The notes under the pieces: model-generated
What the model was told of the DNA's origin: nothing
Databases searched by the model: none
The model's input: only the letters and a program-made list of their open reading frames with translations
Shown here: positions 21,649 to 31,600 of the stretch, in pieces
Numbering within the stretch: the stretch's first letter is position 1
Layout of the letters: the number at the start of each line of letters is the position of its first letter
Source: Paraspadella gotoi
Taxonomy: Eukaryota; Chaetognatha
Reading direction: 5' to 3'
Length of the DNA stretch: 64,000 nucleotides
Assembly (NCBI GenBank): GCA_051294375.1
Contig: CM119264.1
Location: 16,217,245-16,281,244 of the forward strand
Translations under genes and position numbers: made by a program

Positions 21649-22963
21649 CCTCGTCATTTCCTGCGCCGAGTTCGTCAAAGTCGTCAGCTGAAGGAAGGGC
21701 CTCTCTTGACGAACATCTTCGTCATCGTCGACATCGCCTCCAACGTGATCCCTACCTTCATTTCCTCCAATCCTTTTCCTCTTCCATATTACGAATGGAA
21801 ACGTCTCCACATCCGCATCCTCCATCGACGCGGACGTCCCAGATCCACCTACTTCTGGGCGGGGCCGGAGCCCGACGACGACGGAAACTTTAAGATTCCG
21901 CCGAGGCCTTCGAGGAGTTCCCAACTCGAACCCATCCACGACCGGTCGGATCCCGAAGGGGCGCCTCCTCTTTTCTACGCCCCCAAGAACTTTGAGTATT
22001 TTCACTGGCAACGTGGGGCGTCAGAGTTTAAGGCCTGCGATAAAAATAGAGCGAGGCGTCGGGGACCCGGGCTCAAGAGTCGACGCTCAGGGACAACGGG
22101 AGATTTGGCCTTACATGAGAGCATCGTCGCTCTTGACAGCTGCTTAAGAGCATTCGGATCCGCCCCTGGCTCAACTGCGGGACGCTACTCGGCTGGTGGC
22201 GCCAGTGCAGTTCATTCCCCGCGACCCCGACGTGGATCTGCTGCAGTGGAACAGCATGGACCACTATCCTCGGATCATGAGGGAGATTTTGCGGCGGCCA
22301 CGCGAGTTTAGGATGCTCAAGCCAAATTGGACTACGGACCCTTCCCCAATCCATGGGAAGCAAGAAGGGTTTTATATCAAGGTGAGTGGAGAGAAGGACG
22401 TATTAGAAGAAGTGAAGGATGGTACTTTAAAGTCTGTGGGTATTAAATTAATATTGTGGAATGTTTTCTCTTTAATAGGCATTAGTCTAATAGTCATAAC
22501 ACCCAATAAGATATAAGGAGCTATTTTTCTTTCGATTTCGTATAAATGATAAAGTATTTTTTCGCTCCTCTAACTTTTTAAATAAAACCGTCAGGGTGCT
22601 TCAGCGACCTTCAGTTCTCCGCAGACAATAAATTTTCAACCAAAATCAAACGTAAAACAAAACAAACAATAAAAACAGGTCCCTCGTGAAAGGCGGGGAA
22701 AACGGTGGATCTTTACTTTAACTACGACGCAAGATCTACGACACGCGCCACCATCACGGCACCGTCGACTCAATGGACTTTACGACAACGTCTGCTCGGC
22801 CGACCTTCACGGATTCCTCGTCCACGTCCCCTGTTCCGACAAGAAGATCGACGAGTATCTCGGGCTATACTTTGGCGAAAGACTACATGAATCCGCGGTG
22901 ACAGAGAAAAGCGAGAAGAAATACTTTAGCGAGGAATTTCCTCAAAATAGATTGAGTACATAA
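21649..22963 (+). CDS. fukutin/LicD-family transferase gene, frame interrupted
   Basis: Two exons are visible: about 21649-22381 (donor AAG then GTGAGTGG) and 22679-22963 (acceptor AAAACAG, stop TAA), with a 297-bp intron. Pieces across frames follow fukutin in order: HIRILHRRGRP with TYFWAG, then APKNFEYFHWQRGASEFKAC, SIVALDSCLRAFG, the LicD signature IRPWLNCGTLLGWWRQC, the acidic motif FIPRDPDVDLLQWN, then VDLYFNYD and, near the C-terminus, SADLHGFLVHVPCS with DEYLGLYFGERL. Fukutin relatives are Golgi enzymes that transfer ribitol phosphate in dystroglycan glycosylation; that role is by family only. At least four frame changes, each explicable by one missing base, interrupt the frame, with few other stop mutations. 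Consensus error is likelier than decay, but a pseudogene cannot be excluded. The N-terminal membrane anchor was not found upstream. Confidence 0.65.
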
Positions 22964-23967
22964 TTTTGATTGGTTAATTGATTGCTTCATTGAGTGATTG
23001 ATAGATGAGTTAAATAATTTATTTTTAATTTAGTTTCTGTTTATTAAATTTGTTTCTTAAAAATAAAATAAAAAACACGAACACAAATTTTTTTTTCACA
23101 TTCGAGTGTAAATTTTCAACTAATTCTGCACTGCTGTTATAAAAGCAGAGTTGTTGGATTCGTTTTTATTAAATCTAAAAAAACTAATAGCTCAATTAGA
23201 TAACAATTCCTTTTTATTTCTTAGCGTATGAAGTGTGAGTTAAAAAAGCGAATTGTAATACGACAGTGAAAAAAAAATCAATAGAAGCAAAAATTTAGGC
23301 CACGAAGTCCAAAGAGAGTTGCGCTCAATCTCGATTAATTACAGATGATACAAGGTCATGAAAATTATGAAAATCCTAAACCAGTAAAACAACCTAGGAT
23401 CATACTTTATTGTGCCAACTAAGTTTGAATAAACAAACACTAAATTACACTTAAAATTAACATATTGTAACAATATTAACACAAGAGGACCAGATTACAC
23501 GAAAACTATTTCATTCGGATGTATTTTGCTTGGAGCGCAAGCTTTCTCAACTTCCAAAAAAGTTTCCTAAAATATATTTCGTATATATTTTAGGTGTGTT
23601 TCAGTGGGTGTTAGATACCACGTTTGTCATACGAGAGATCACATGTCTTTGTAAGTATTAGCACAAGCCTTGTTAGTAATGATTTTCTGTTGGTTATGGC
23701 TGTTTCGTGAGTCAAGTAATCTCGTTTAGGGGGTGTGCAAAAAAGCAGTATTTCGTATAAAAGAGCGGGCAGTATTAATATAATATAAAAATGCTTCTGG
23801 CATTACTTTCTGAAAACCGTTTCCTTTATCTCTGCACATGACAAATTTCAAGGTGACTCCGAGAAATGGTATTTTCCTGGTAACTTCCCTAAATATTTGA
23901 CAAAAAACCTCATAGAATCACTAAACAATTTCCACTTCAAACGACCGTTAGAATTATTTTTTTTTTA
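22964..23967. other. AT-rich spacer with a perfect 12-bp hairpin
   Basis: No gene seen. At 23566-23594 CCTAAAATATAT and ATATATTTTAGG form a perfect stem around the loop TTCGT. The function is unknown; it may be a terminator-like or transposon-end structure. Confidence 0.45.
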
Positions 23968-24066
23968 TTAAAAGGGCTCTTGCTCGTTTTCCCGCGCGAA
24001 CTCCTTCCACGCCACGAGTTCTTGCTCGCGGGTCTTCTCGACGCCAGCGGACAAGAAAATCGACAT
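23968..24066 (-). CDS. short open frame in a GC-rich patch, unknown
   Basis: The minus strand has ATG followed by 31 codons (MSIFLSAGVEKTREQELVAW then a Glu-rich KEFARENEQEPF) and a TAA stop overlapping an AATAAA-like A run. The local GC is well above the surroundings, which is why I list it. No family recognised and no acceptor is clear, so it could be the tail of a gene, a processed fragment or chance. Confidence 0.18.
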   Translation of the reverse strand: MSIFLSAGVEKTREQELVAWKEFARENEQEPF

Positions 24067-24299
24067 TTCTCACGACCACGCTCGTTTTTCACTTTCACAA
24101 AAAAACCGTGAAAAACGTCGGAATCATCAAAGTTCCGTTCGCAATGACGAAGTCGATCGCGATTCGAGGAAATCGGAATCTATCACAAGAAGTCTTGTTC
24201 TTCGAGAACCCTTTTTTCTTTGATAGTAAAAAAAGGCGAGATCACTATACTTTAAGATTTTTTTCCTTAAGGGAACCAAGTGACCAGGGGGGGTAAAAA

Positions 24300-25009
24300 G
24301 CTGAAAGTATAACGTTTGACCCTTTAACTTAAGCTGGTTCTGACTATATGATTCTTTTTTCTATAATCATTTTTAAAAATAAATTTTTAATTAAAAAAAA
24401 ACATATGTTCTTAACTAGGACAATTATAACTTGGAGGAAAAAAATTAAAAAGCAAAAAATGACCAAAACAAAGAAGCAACATAATTGTATCCAATTATCA
24501 TTAAGATATGGAGAATGTGAATTCATTTCTGTTTATTTTAAAATGATATTTTTGAAATTTAAATTTATTTTCGTTAACGTGATACTTATTTGTTAAAATT
24601 CTTGCCTAAGTTATATTGGCTAAGATATATTAAGGTATATGGACTTTGACATGAATTTCTTGTCCTTTTCCTGTCTGTCATTCTTATTCAGAATCATTCT
24701 CATATCATATTTCTTATCATCAGTTCCATTATCATCTTTATTAGCATTGCTTTTATCATGACAGCTAATTTATAGGGCTATAAAATTTTTTTGTGAAATG
24801 ACATAAGATAATTTTAAAACTGAAAAGCTGTAATGGAAACTATAAAAATTGAGATGCTCGGTTGATTCAATACAAAATGAATCAGCACTGGGGAAAAGAG
24901 AGAGAGAGAGCTACATATAATTAAAAGAGAGAGAGAGAAGGAAACATAAAAATAAAAGAGGAAATTTGTTTGTTTTGATAAAACGTAAACAAAACATATT
25001 TAATAACTG
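24300..25009. other. AT-rich spacer, nothing recognised
   Basis: Low-complexity AT sequence, GAGAGA runs at 24898-24950, and no reading frame with recognisable motifs. Confidence 0.45.
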
Positions 25010-25320
25010 TCCCGACCCAATTTTAAGGACATCGATGATGAGAAGCTGTATATAAATTTTCAGCTTCATACACCCAAATTTAATCTTCAAAAAGGCGATC
25101 TATAAATTGGAACGCCGCCAACGACGACGACGCCACTTATTTGCAAAAGCGTTTATTTTGATGTTGATGATGATGATAAGCTGTATATAAATTTTCAGCT
25201 TCATACACCCAAATTTAATCATCAAAAAGGCGATCTATAATTTGGAACGTCGACGACGACGACACTTATGCGCAAAAGCGTTACAAGATCGTCGCAAACG
25301 CAGAGCGATTGCGACGATAA
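25010..25320 (+). repeat. tandemly duplicated 130-bp unit; another copy at 60480-60690
   Basis: Two adjacent units each carry GATGATGA-AAGCTGTATATAAATTTT, CAGCTTCATACACCCAAATT, AAAAAGGCGATCTATAA and TTGGAACG-CG. The single-unit relative at 60480-60690 lies in atlastin intron 3. Both end in a TTACAA-ATCGTCGCAAACGC segment and are preceded by (GA)n. The frame at 25268-25519 overlaps this repeat at its start; its Cys-containing part (CLCSKGMIEVKRGSGYPGCR) is unassigned. Confidence 0.75.
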
Positions 25321-25698
25321 AAACACTTGCTCCGAATTACCGTTCAAGAGCGTCCTTGTAGTTTTGATACTGTGGAAGAAGATGTGCCTTTGCAGCAAGG
25401 GCATGATTGAGGTCAAGAGAGGTTCGGGCTACCCGGGTTGCAGGTGCAAAGGCTTGAACGCTGCCCAACCGCCGAAAACCAGGTTGGACGAGACCGAGCT
25501 GTGGATAGGCGGACATTAAAGTTATAGGTTACGCGTTACAACTAGTTACTTATGGACCTATTATCGACATCCAATATGTAATAAAGTTACTAGAAATTAG
25601 ATTCACGAGATGATTCATAGGGCGAATAAGAATTTCCCAACGAGCAGCCAATACACTAATACTGTTAGTTCGAACAATCAGACACTTTGGTAACATAC

Positions 25699-28600
25699 CG
25701 GCAATCGAGCGACTGTGAGCGAGGGTGGCTTTTGCTTAAGCGTAGTCGGGGGAGTGGGAGGTTCGTCGGCGTCATCATCGTCGGAACTGAGAACAATATC
25801 CCCATCGTCGTCGACTGGGCGAACTTTCCGAGAAGTTGGAGCGGAAGTGCCAGAGTTCACTGCGTCTCCACACGTCGACTCCTAAGAGAAAAAAATATTT
25901 TAAGGTCGGGAATTAAACGAGTAAATACGGTAAATACATGGTGACAATTAAGGGGTGAACTTAGGTAATATTTTACCTGATTAACTGAGCAAAGTGTTTC
26001 TGAAATTGCCTAGGTAAAGAAATGATTTTTCTTAATTAATATAGGCAATTTCTGAATCAAAATATTTTGCTTATATTTATTTTTAAAGATAAAAAAAACG
26101 ATATATTTTCTTTTGTTTTAATTTTGTTATCAACTATATTTTTAATTTGTTATTACGATATTTTAAGCCCAAAAATACTTTTCCCAGATGGTATGAAATA
26201 TTATTATCAATAGTAGCATGGCATTAAGTCTGTAATCTACTTGGCTACTACCAGAACCAGAACCAATAAAATTATTAAGGAAGATTAATTCATTGATATT
26301 AATTAATTAATTCATTAATTAACAGATAATAAAGAAATTAGTAATAATAATGAGGATGTATACATTTAAAGAGATTTGCAATGTACGTAATTCAGTTGTA
26401 TCCTGATATGATTGACAAGATTAAAACCTCGATCAAAGATGATGTAACAATGTACCCAAGACTCAAGTCGCCCAAAAATATTTTGTATCTTATTAAGAAT
26501 GACAAAGCTTACTAGAATTCTTTGCAGAATATGATATGGATTACTCAATACCTCCCAAGCTGATTATATTAAAAAATTCGAGCTCAATATAGAAAGTAAA
26601 TATCCTATGGATATAATTTTTAAATATTGTGTTATTTCTTTCTTTCGTTGTGTTTTTAAGATTTAGAGAGAAAAAGAATTTCTTTAACAACAACGACTTT
26701 TATTATGATTAAACATACATATTTCGACTTAATTTGTAAATCTTCATCAGTGCTTATTTAATTTTGATTTAAGTTTTTGTTTCACAAATAAACAGTAAGA
26801 AGGATGGAGGGAAAGAGAGAGAGAGAGAAATAAATGTTTCTAACAAAGAAATCAAAAAAGGACAGTGGTCAGTTTTGAGGACAGGGTAAGTTTGAGCAGA
26901 TAGAGAGAAGGTGGTGAGGAAAAGAAATTAAAATTTGGCAGAGAGAGAGAGGGAGATGCAGAGGTCAACAATTAGATCAATACATTATACATCTTATACA
27001 TTATACATCTTACTTTCTCTCTGCCAAATTTCAATTTCTTTTCCTCACCACCTTCTTTCTCTCTGCTCAAACTTACCCTGTCCTCAAAACTAACCACTGT
27101 CATTTTTTTAATTCTTTGTTGGAAACCTTTATTTCTCTCTCTCTCTCTTTCCCTCCATCCCTTTCACTGTTTACTTGCGAAACAAAAAATTATGTACTCT
27201 CAAAACTAAATAAGCACTGATAAAGACTTGCAAATTAAGTCGAAACATGTATGTTTAATCATAATAGAAAACATTTTTGTTAATTTTTTTTTTCTCTCTA
27301 AAAATCCAAAAAAGTTTTCCTTCTATTTTTTCATCATTAACAAAGATTTTAACTCAAAATAAAAAATGACATTTTTGAACATTCTGAAAAATGTTTATCT
27401 TTATTAAAATCAACTATATAATGGACTCCAACCCCTGTCACCAAACTTGGTTAAATCTGAATAAATATTTTTAGCTATTAATTTTTTTTTACAAAATTAT
27501 TTTGTCTTTTATTAAAAAAATTTCAATGTTGAGCAAATTAAAGTTTTATATTTGATAAAGATTTTGTTTAAAAATTAATACCAAAAAATAACCTATTTTG
27601 TTATTTTTTTAATTTTAAATTTAATTTAATATTATTTGGTTTTAAATTATTGAAGATAATATTTCCCTTTTAAATCTTAGCAAATTAGATCATAAGTTTG
27701 TCAGTTATATCTTAGTTTTAAAGCTCAATTAAAAATTGCCTACTTTTATTCAGTGAACTACTAGGTAAACCAAAAATTTGTCTATTACCTATTTAAGAAA
27801 AAAAATTTGCCCAAGTTCACCCCTTAGTCGGTTATTCATTTTTCGCTTATGTGAGATGTATAGAAATCTCGCTATGCAAAAACAAACAAAAGACACTGGT
27901 AAGGGTAAAAAAACTTTTTATTACAATTTTATATAAACTTCCCCTAACTACGACTAACCCCTAACCCTAACCACCAGTAATCCCTAACCAACCCTAACCA
28001 CCCCTAATCTCTAACCACCCATAACCAATTAACCATTATTGACCCAATTGCTAACCGTTTTAAAAAATATAATATAATTTTTTTTTTTTTTTTCATTTCG
28101 TTGCGTTATTTGTTTGAGGTAGAAAATTGATTATGTATAATGGCTTCATCAGCGCAAAAATTAATTGAAAGAGTCTGTGAAAATATTTGTTTCACAAATC
28201 AAGGATGTCCCAGGAGGGGTAATAAAACCGTAAATTCGACATACTACATAAGAAAACTGATTAAAGTGCAACATATTAAACCTCGTCGTGAGAAGTGGCC
28301 GTAGATTCTGAAAGGGGAGGAGGGACCGAGATGACTTTTGACTGGTTCACATCGGCCGGTCCAATCGCGGAAGCCGGAGTCGGAGATGAAGAAGGAGAAA
28401 CGCCCAAAAATGATTCCGCTGAGTGGATATAGATAATCCCATTCAACAATGAATTCAAAGATAAGTAAAACTTATGAATGAAGAATATGGAAGTTCGATC
28501 ACCATCGTCGTCGAATTCATCGTCGTCAAATTCTTCTTCGTCGAATTCATCGTCGTCAAATTCTTCTTCGTCGTCCACTTTTTTTTCGTCTCCACTCTCG

Positions 28601-31600
28601 ACATCGGTTGACTGTGTCGAACTCCGTTTTACTTTAACTGGTGTTACGATATTTTTCGTAGGTATTTCTGCGAACAAATTATTGCTTATTAGATATTACT
28701 TGATAACTTTAATAAAACACATTCGTGTTTTACCAGCGGGAGGATTCAAGTTAAGAAAATTATTCGCATTATTACAACAGCATTATAAACAATAAAATCA
28801 AATCATCCAGGAAGATAAATTTTAATTTGGAAATTATCCATTTGATCTAACCGGTTTCATGATCGTCGTCATTTTCTCCGAGAGCCGTCATTGTCGACGG
28901 ACTAGGTGTCCTCAGGCCGTCGGGCGGTTGAGGTGTTTCCGTCTCTTTCGCCTCATCCACTTCTTCCTTTACTGTCGGTATCGGTGTTTCGACCTCAGGT
29001 CCTGGGGCAGATCCTCCAAATTCCGCTGAGTTTAAAATAGCTTCCAAATCCTGAATACAAAATATACAGAAGGATTCATATTATAAAATATGGTACCCCT
29101 TTTTTGTGACCAGAACACGTTCCGAGAAAACTATTGAATAGATTTTAATGAAATTTGGTAGGAACGATCCCTATGTGAATACAAATAAAAATATCGAGGC
29201 GAATTTCAATATTTGACCCCTGAGCCGAGATATGGGGCCCAGTAGGGGTCACTCATGGGGGCAAAATATGGTCAAAATTTGTTTTTAATTTTTTTGGTTT
29301 TTTTTTTGTTTTGAACAGTTGCCCAGACGTTTACTCTTCCACAAAATGTATATATTTTCACAAAAATGTTAGTTTACCATAAGTTTCAGCTTCATGAACA
29401 TCAGCTGTTCAAGTCAGATTTAGAATAATTCTGTAGACATTGTATTTTGACTTTCTTTTTGTTATTTAAAATAGTTTAGAGATGAAACGAAAAATTCGTT
29501 GTAATAGCAATTTTATTTTATTATGTGTACATGTTTTGACTCTTAGTATTGCGAGTCTTCATCAGCAAGTGAGTTCAATAAACCAAATTTTTTAAAACAT
29601 TAATTTGAGAGAGAGAGAGAGAGTTTCCAACAAAGAATTGAGCAAGGATAGTGGTCAGATGTGAGGACAGGTGAAAGTAGGGAAAGAGAGAGCAAATGAT
29701 TTTTGAAATTGGTGAAAAGAAAGAGAGAGAGAGAGAGACACAGGGATCATACATTAGGCAATGTACAACAGTGAAATTTTTTTAGAAAAAACTAAATATT
29801 TAACAAAAGTGATAATAAATTAATTGTTAGCTGATGATTATTAGTAAGGGAAAATGAAATAGAGGAATAAGTCATGAGGGATAGATAAGTTAAAGATAAG
29901 TGAAATAGTAAGGTAAGAAAAGAGCTCAAAATGAGTTGGGGGCCCCCCCCCCGGCCGGGCAAAAGTGGGACGTTAATGATGTAGTCGGGTCATTGGCCTG
30001 TCATAGGCTGAGATGATATTGTGGTGGAATGGGACAGGGCTGGATCTGGTAATGATCCGGCTGGAAAAATGCTGAGTGCCACTCGAATATCTGACCTGAT
30101 AGGCCTGCCAAGGGCCCTCCTCTCACCTGACGGTGAGGTGGGCGATTGCCTGTTCAGGCCTGTTTGGGGACAGGTGATACAGACTACTCTCCCTCCTCTT
30201 GCAGCTGTCGTTTTGGGCGACGCTCAGCACGAGAAGAGTCGCGCCAAGTTGCTGCAAGCTCGGTTGAGGCATCGGACGTCCATTGCCTGCTGAGAGGCCT
30301 CCGCTGACCCGTTGAGTGAGGACAGGGGAATCACCATGTGGCTGAGGTGGGTGTGGGTGCTTCATTACAGCTTTGATAAGCGAATCATAGCTTGGAGGGA
30401 GTTCGAATTGTCCTCCATCACGGTTCAAAGAGGGTTCGAGGGCCTTGATGTAAATTGCCTCTCTAATACCTCTTGAGAACCAGTTTTGGTCATGGGACAG
30501 CACGAGACAGTCTTCCTCTCTAAACAGATGGTCCATAGTTGTTGCGTGCTCGGCAACTGCCGACAGATAGTGCACTCTAGAGTCGCGATAGGGCTTGATA
30601 TGTTGGAACTTATCTGATAGAGACTTTCCTGTCTCGCCCACATATGCTGCTGTGCGGGGTTGGTTGCTCGCTCCTGCACAGGCCGCACAATAGATGGCTC
30701 CTGTTGTTTTCGGTCTGGGGATTTTGTCTTTCGGTTTTACCAATTGCTCACGTAAAGAGCCGTTGGTCGTCACTGAACTGGAGATCCCCTGCTTTGCCAG
30801 CACCCGCACCAATGATTCAGTGATCCCCTGGTGGTAGGGGAGGGACAAGTGACCCACATTCTTGAGACGCTTCTATCTCCCGTTTGCGCTGTGGTGGGCG
30901 CGGTCGGTCCTTCAACAGCAAGGTCTCGTTCACCCTCCTGGGGGGTGGAGATTAAACTTGCGTCAGCGGTAACTTGGACAGCCCCTTGGTTGCCACCGTC
31001 CTCAGCCAAGTTCTGCCGAAACCTAGCCTTCTCGACAGCTGCAAGAGGGAGAGGAGTCTGTATCACCTGTCCCCAAACAGGCCCGAACAGGCAATCGCCC
31101 ACCTCACCGTCAGGTGAGAGGGCCCTCGGCAGGCCTATCAGGTCAGAGATATTCGAGAGGCACTCCGGCATTTTTCCAGCCGGATCATTACCAGATCAAG
31201 CCCTGTCCCATTCCACCACAATATCATCTCAGCCTATGACAGGCCAATGACCCGACTACATTGTTAACGTCCCACTTTTGCCCGGCCAGGGGGGCCCCCC
31301 CCCCAACTCATTTTGAGCTCTTTTCTTACCTTACTATTTCACTTAGCTTTAACTTATTTATCCTCATCACTTATTCCTCTATTTCATTTTCCCTTACTAA
31401 CAATCATCAGCTAACAATTAATTTATTATTACTTTTGTTAAATATTTAGATTTTTCTAAAAATTTTTCACTGTTGTACATTGCCTAATGTATTGATCACT
31501 GTGTCTCTCTCTCTCTCTCTTTCTTTTCACCAATTTCAAAAATCATTTGCTCTCTCTTTCCCTACTTTCACCTGTCCTCACATCTGACCACTATCCTTGC

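Larger units (their letters stand above)
26640..27300. mobile_element. arms-only palindromic element with a hammerhead motif in each arm
   Basis: The left arm (26640-26985) and right arm (27010-27300) are inverted copies around a spacer of TACATTATACATCT repeats. Arm order from the centre outward: GCCAAATTT, TTTTCCTCACCACCTTCT, TGCTCAAACTTACCCTGTCC, (TC)n, CATCC, then AAGCACTGAT-AAGA hammerhead and CATGTATGTTTAATCAT. This parallels the arm order of the Penelope-like unit at 29475-31775 (TGTCCTCA, TGACCACT, TTCTTTGTTGGAAA, (TC)n, hammerhead), but no coding sequence lies between the arms. I read it as a non-autonomous fold-back derivative of a related Penelope-like family, lying in intron 5 of the ATRX/ARIP4-like gene. 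Confidence 0.65.

Noticed and set aside
25268-25519. Cys-containing frame as a zinc-binding or CXC-type protein
   Set aside because: Cysteine spacing (CLCS, then GCRC) is too sparse for a named domain, and the start lies in a dispersed repeat. I left it unassigned.
27940-28030. Possible chromosome end because of CCCTAACC repeats
   Set aside because: The run is short, degenerate and interstitial, with genes on both sides and a second copy of the same flanks at 48 kb.
28478-28795. Plus-strand Ser/Asn repeat frame (SSSNSSSS)
   Set aside because: It is the complement of the acidic Asp/Glu repeat in exon 4 of the minus-strand gene, which has matching splice sites and phase.
30831-31250. Plus-strand 139-codon frame opposite the Penelope-like linker
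   Set aside because: The minus strand carries the recognisable Penelope-like text; the plus frame spans the inverted arm and has no motif.
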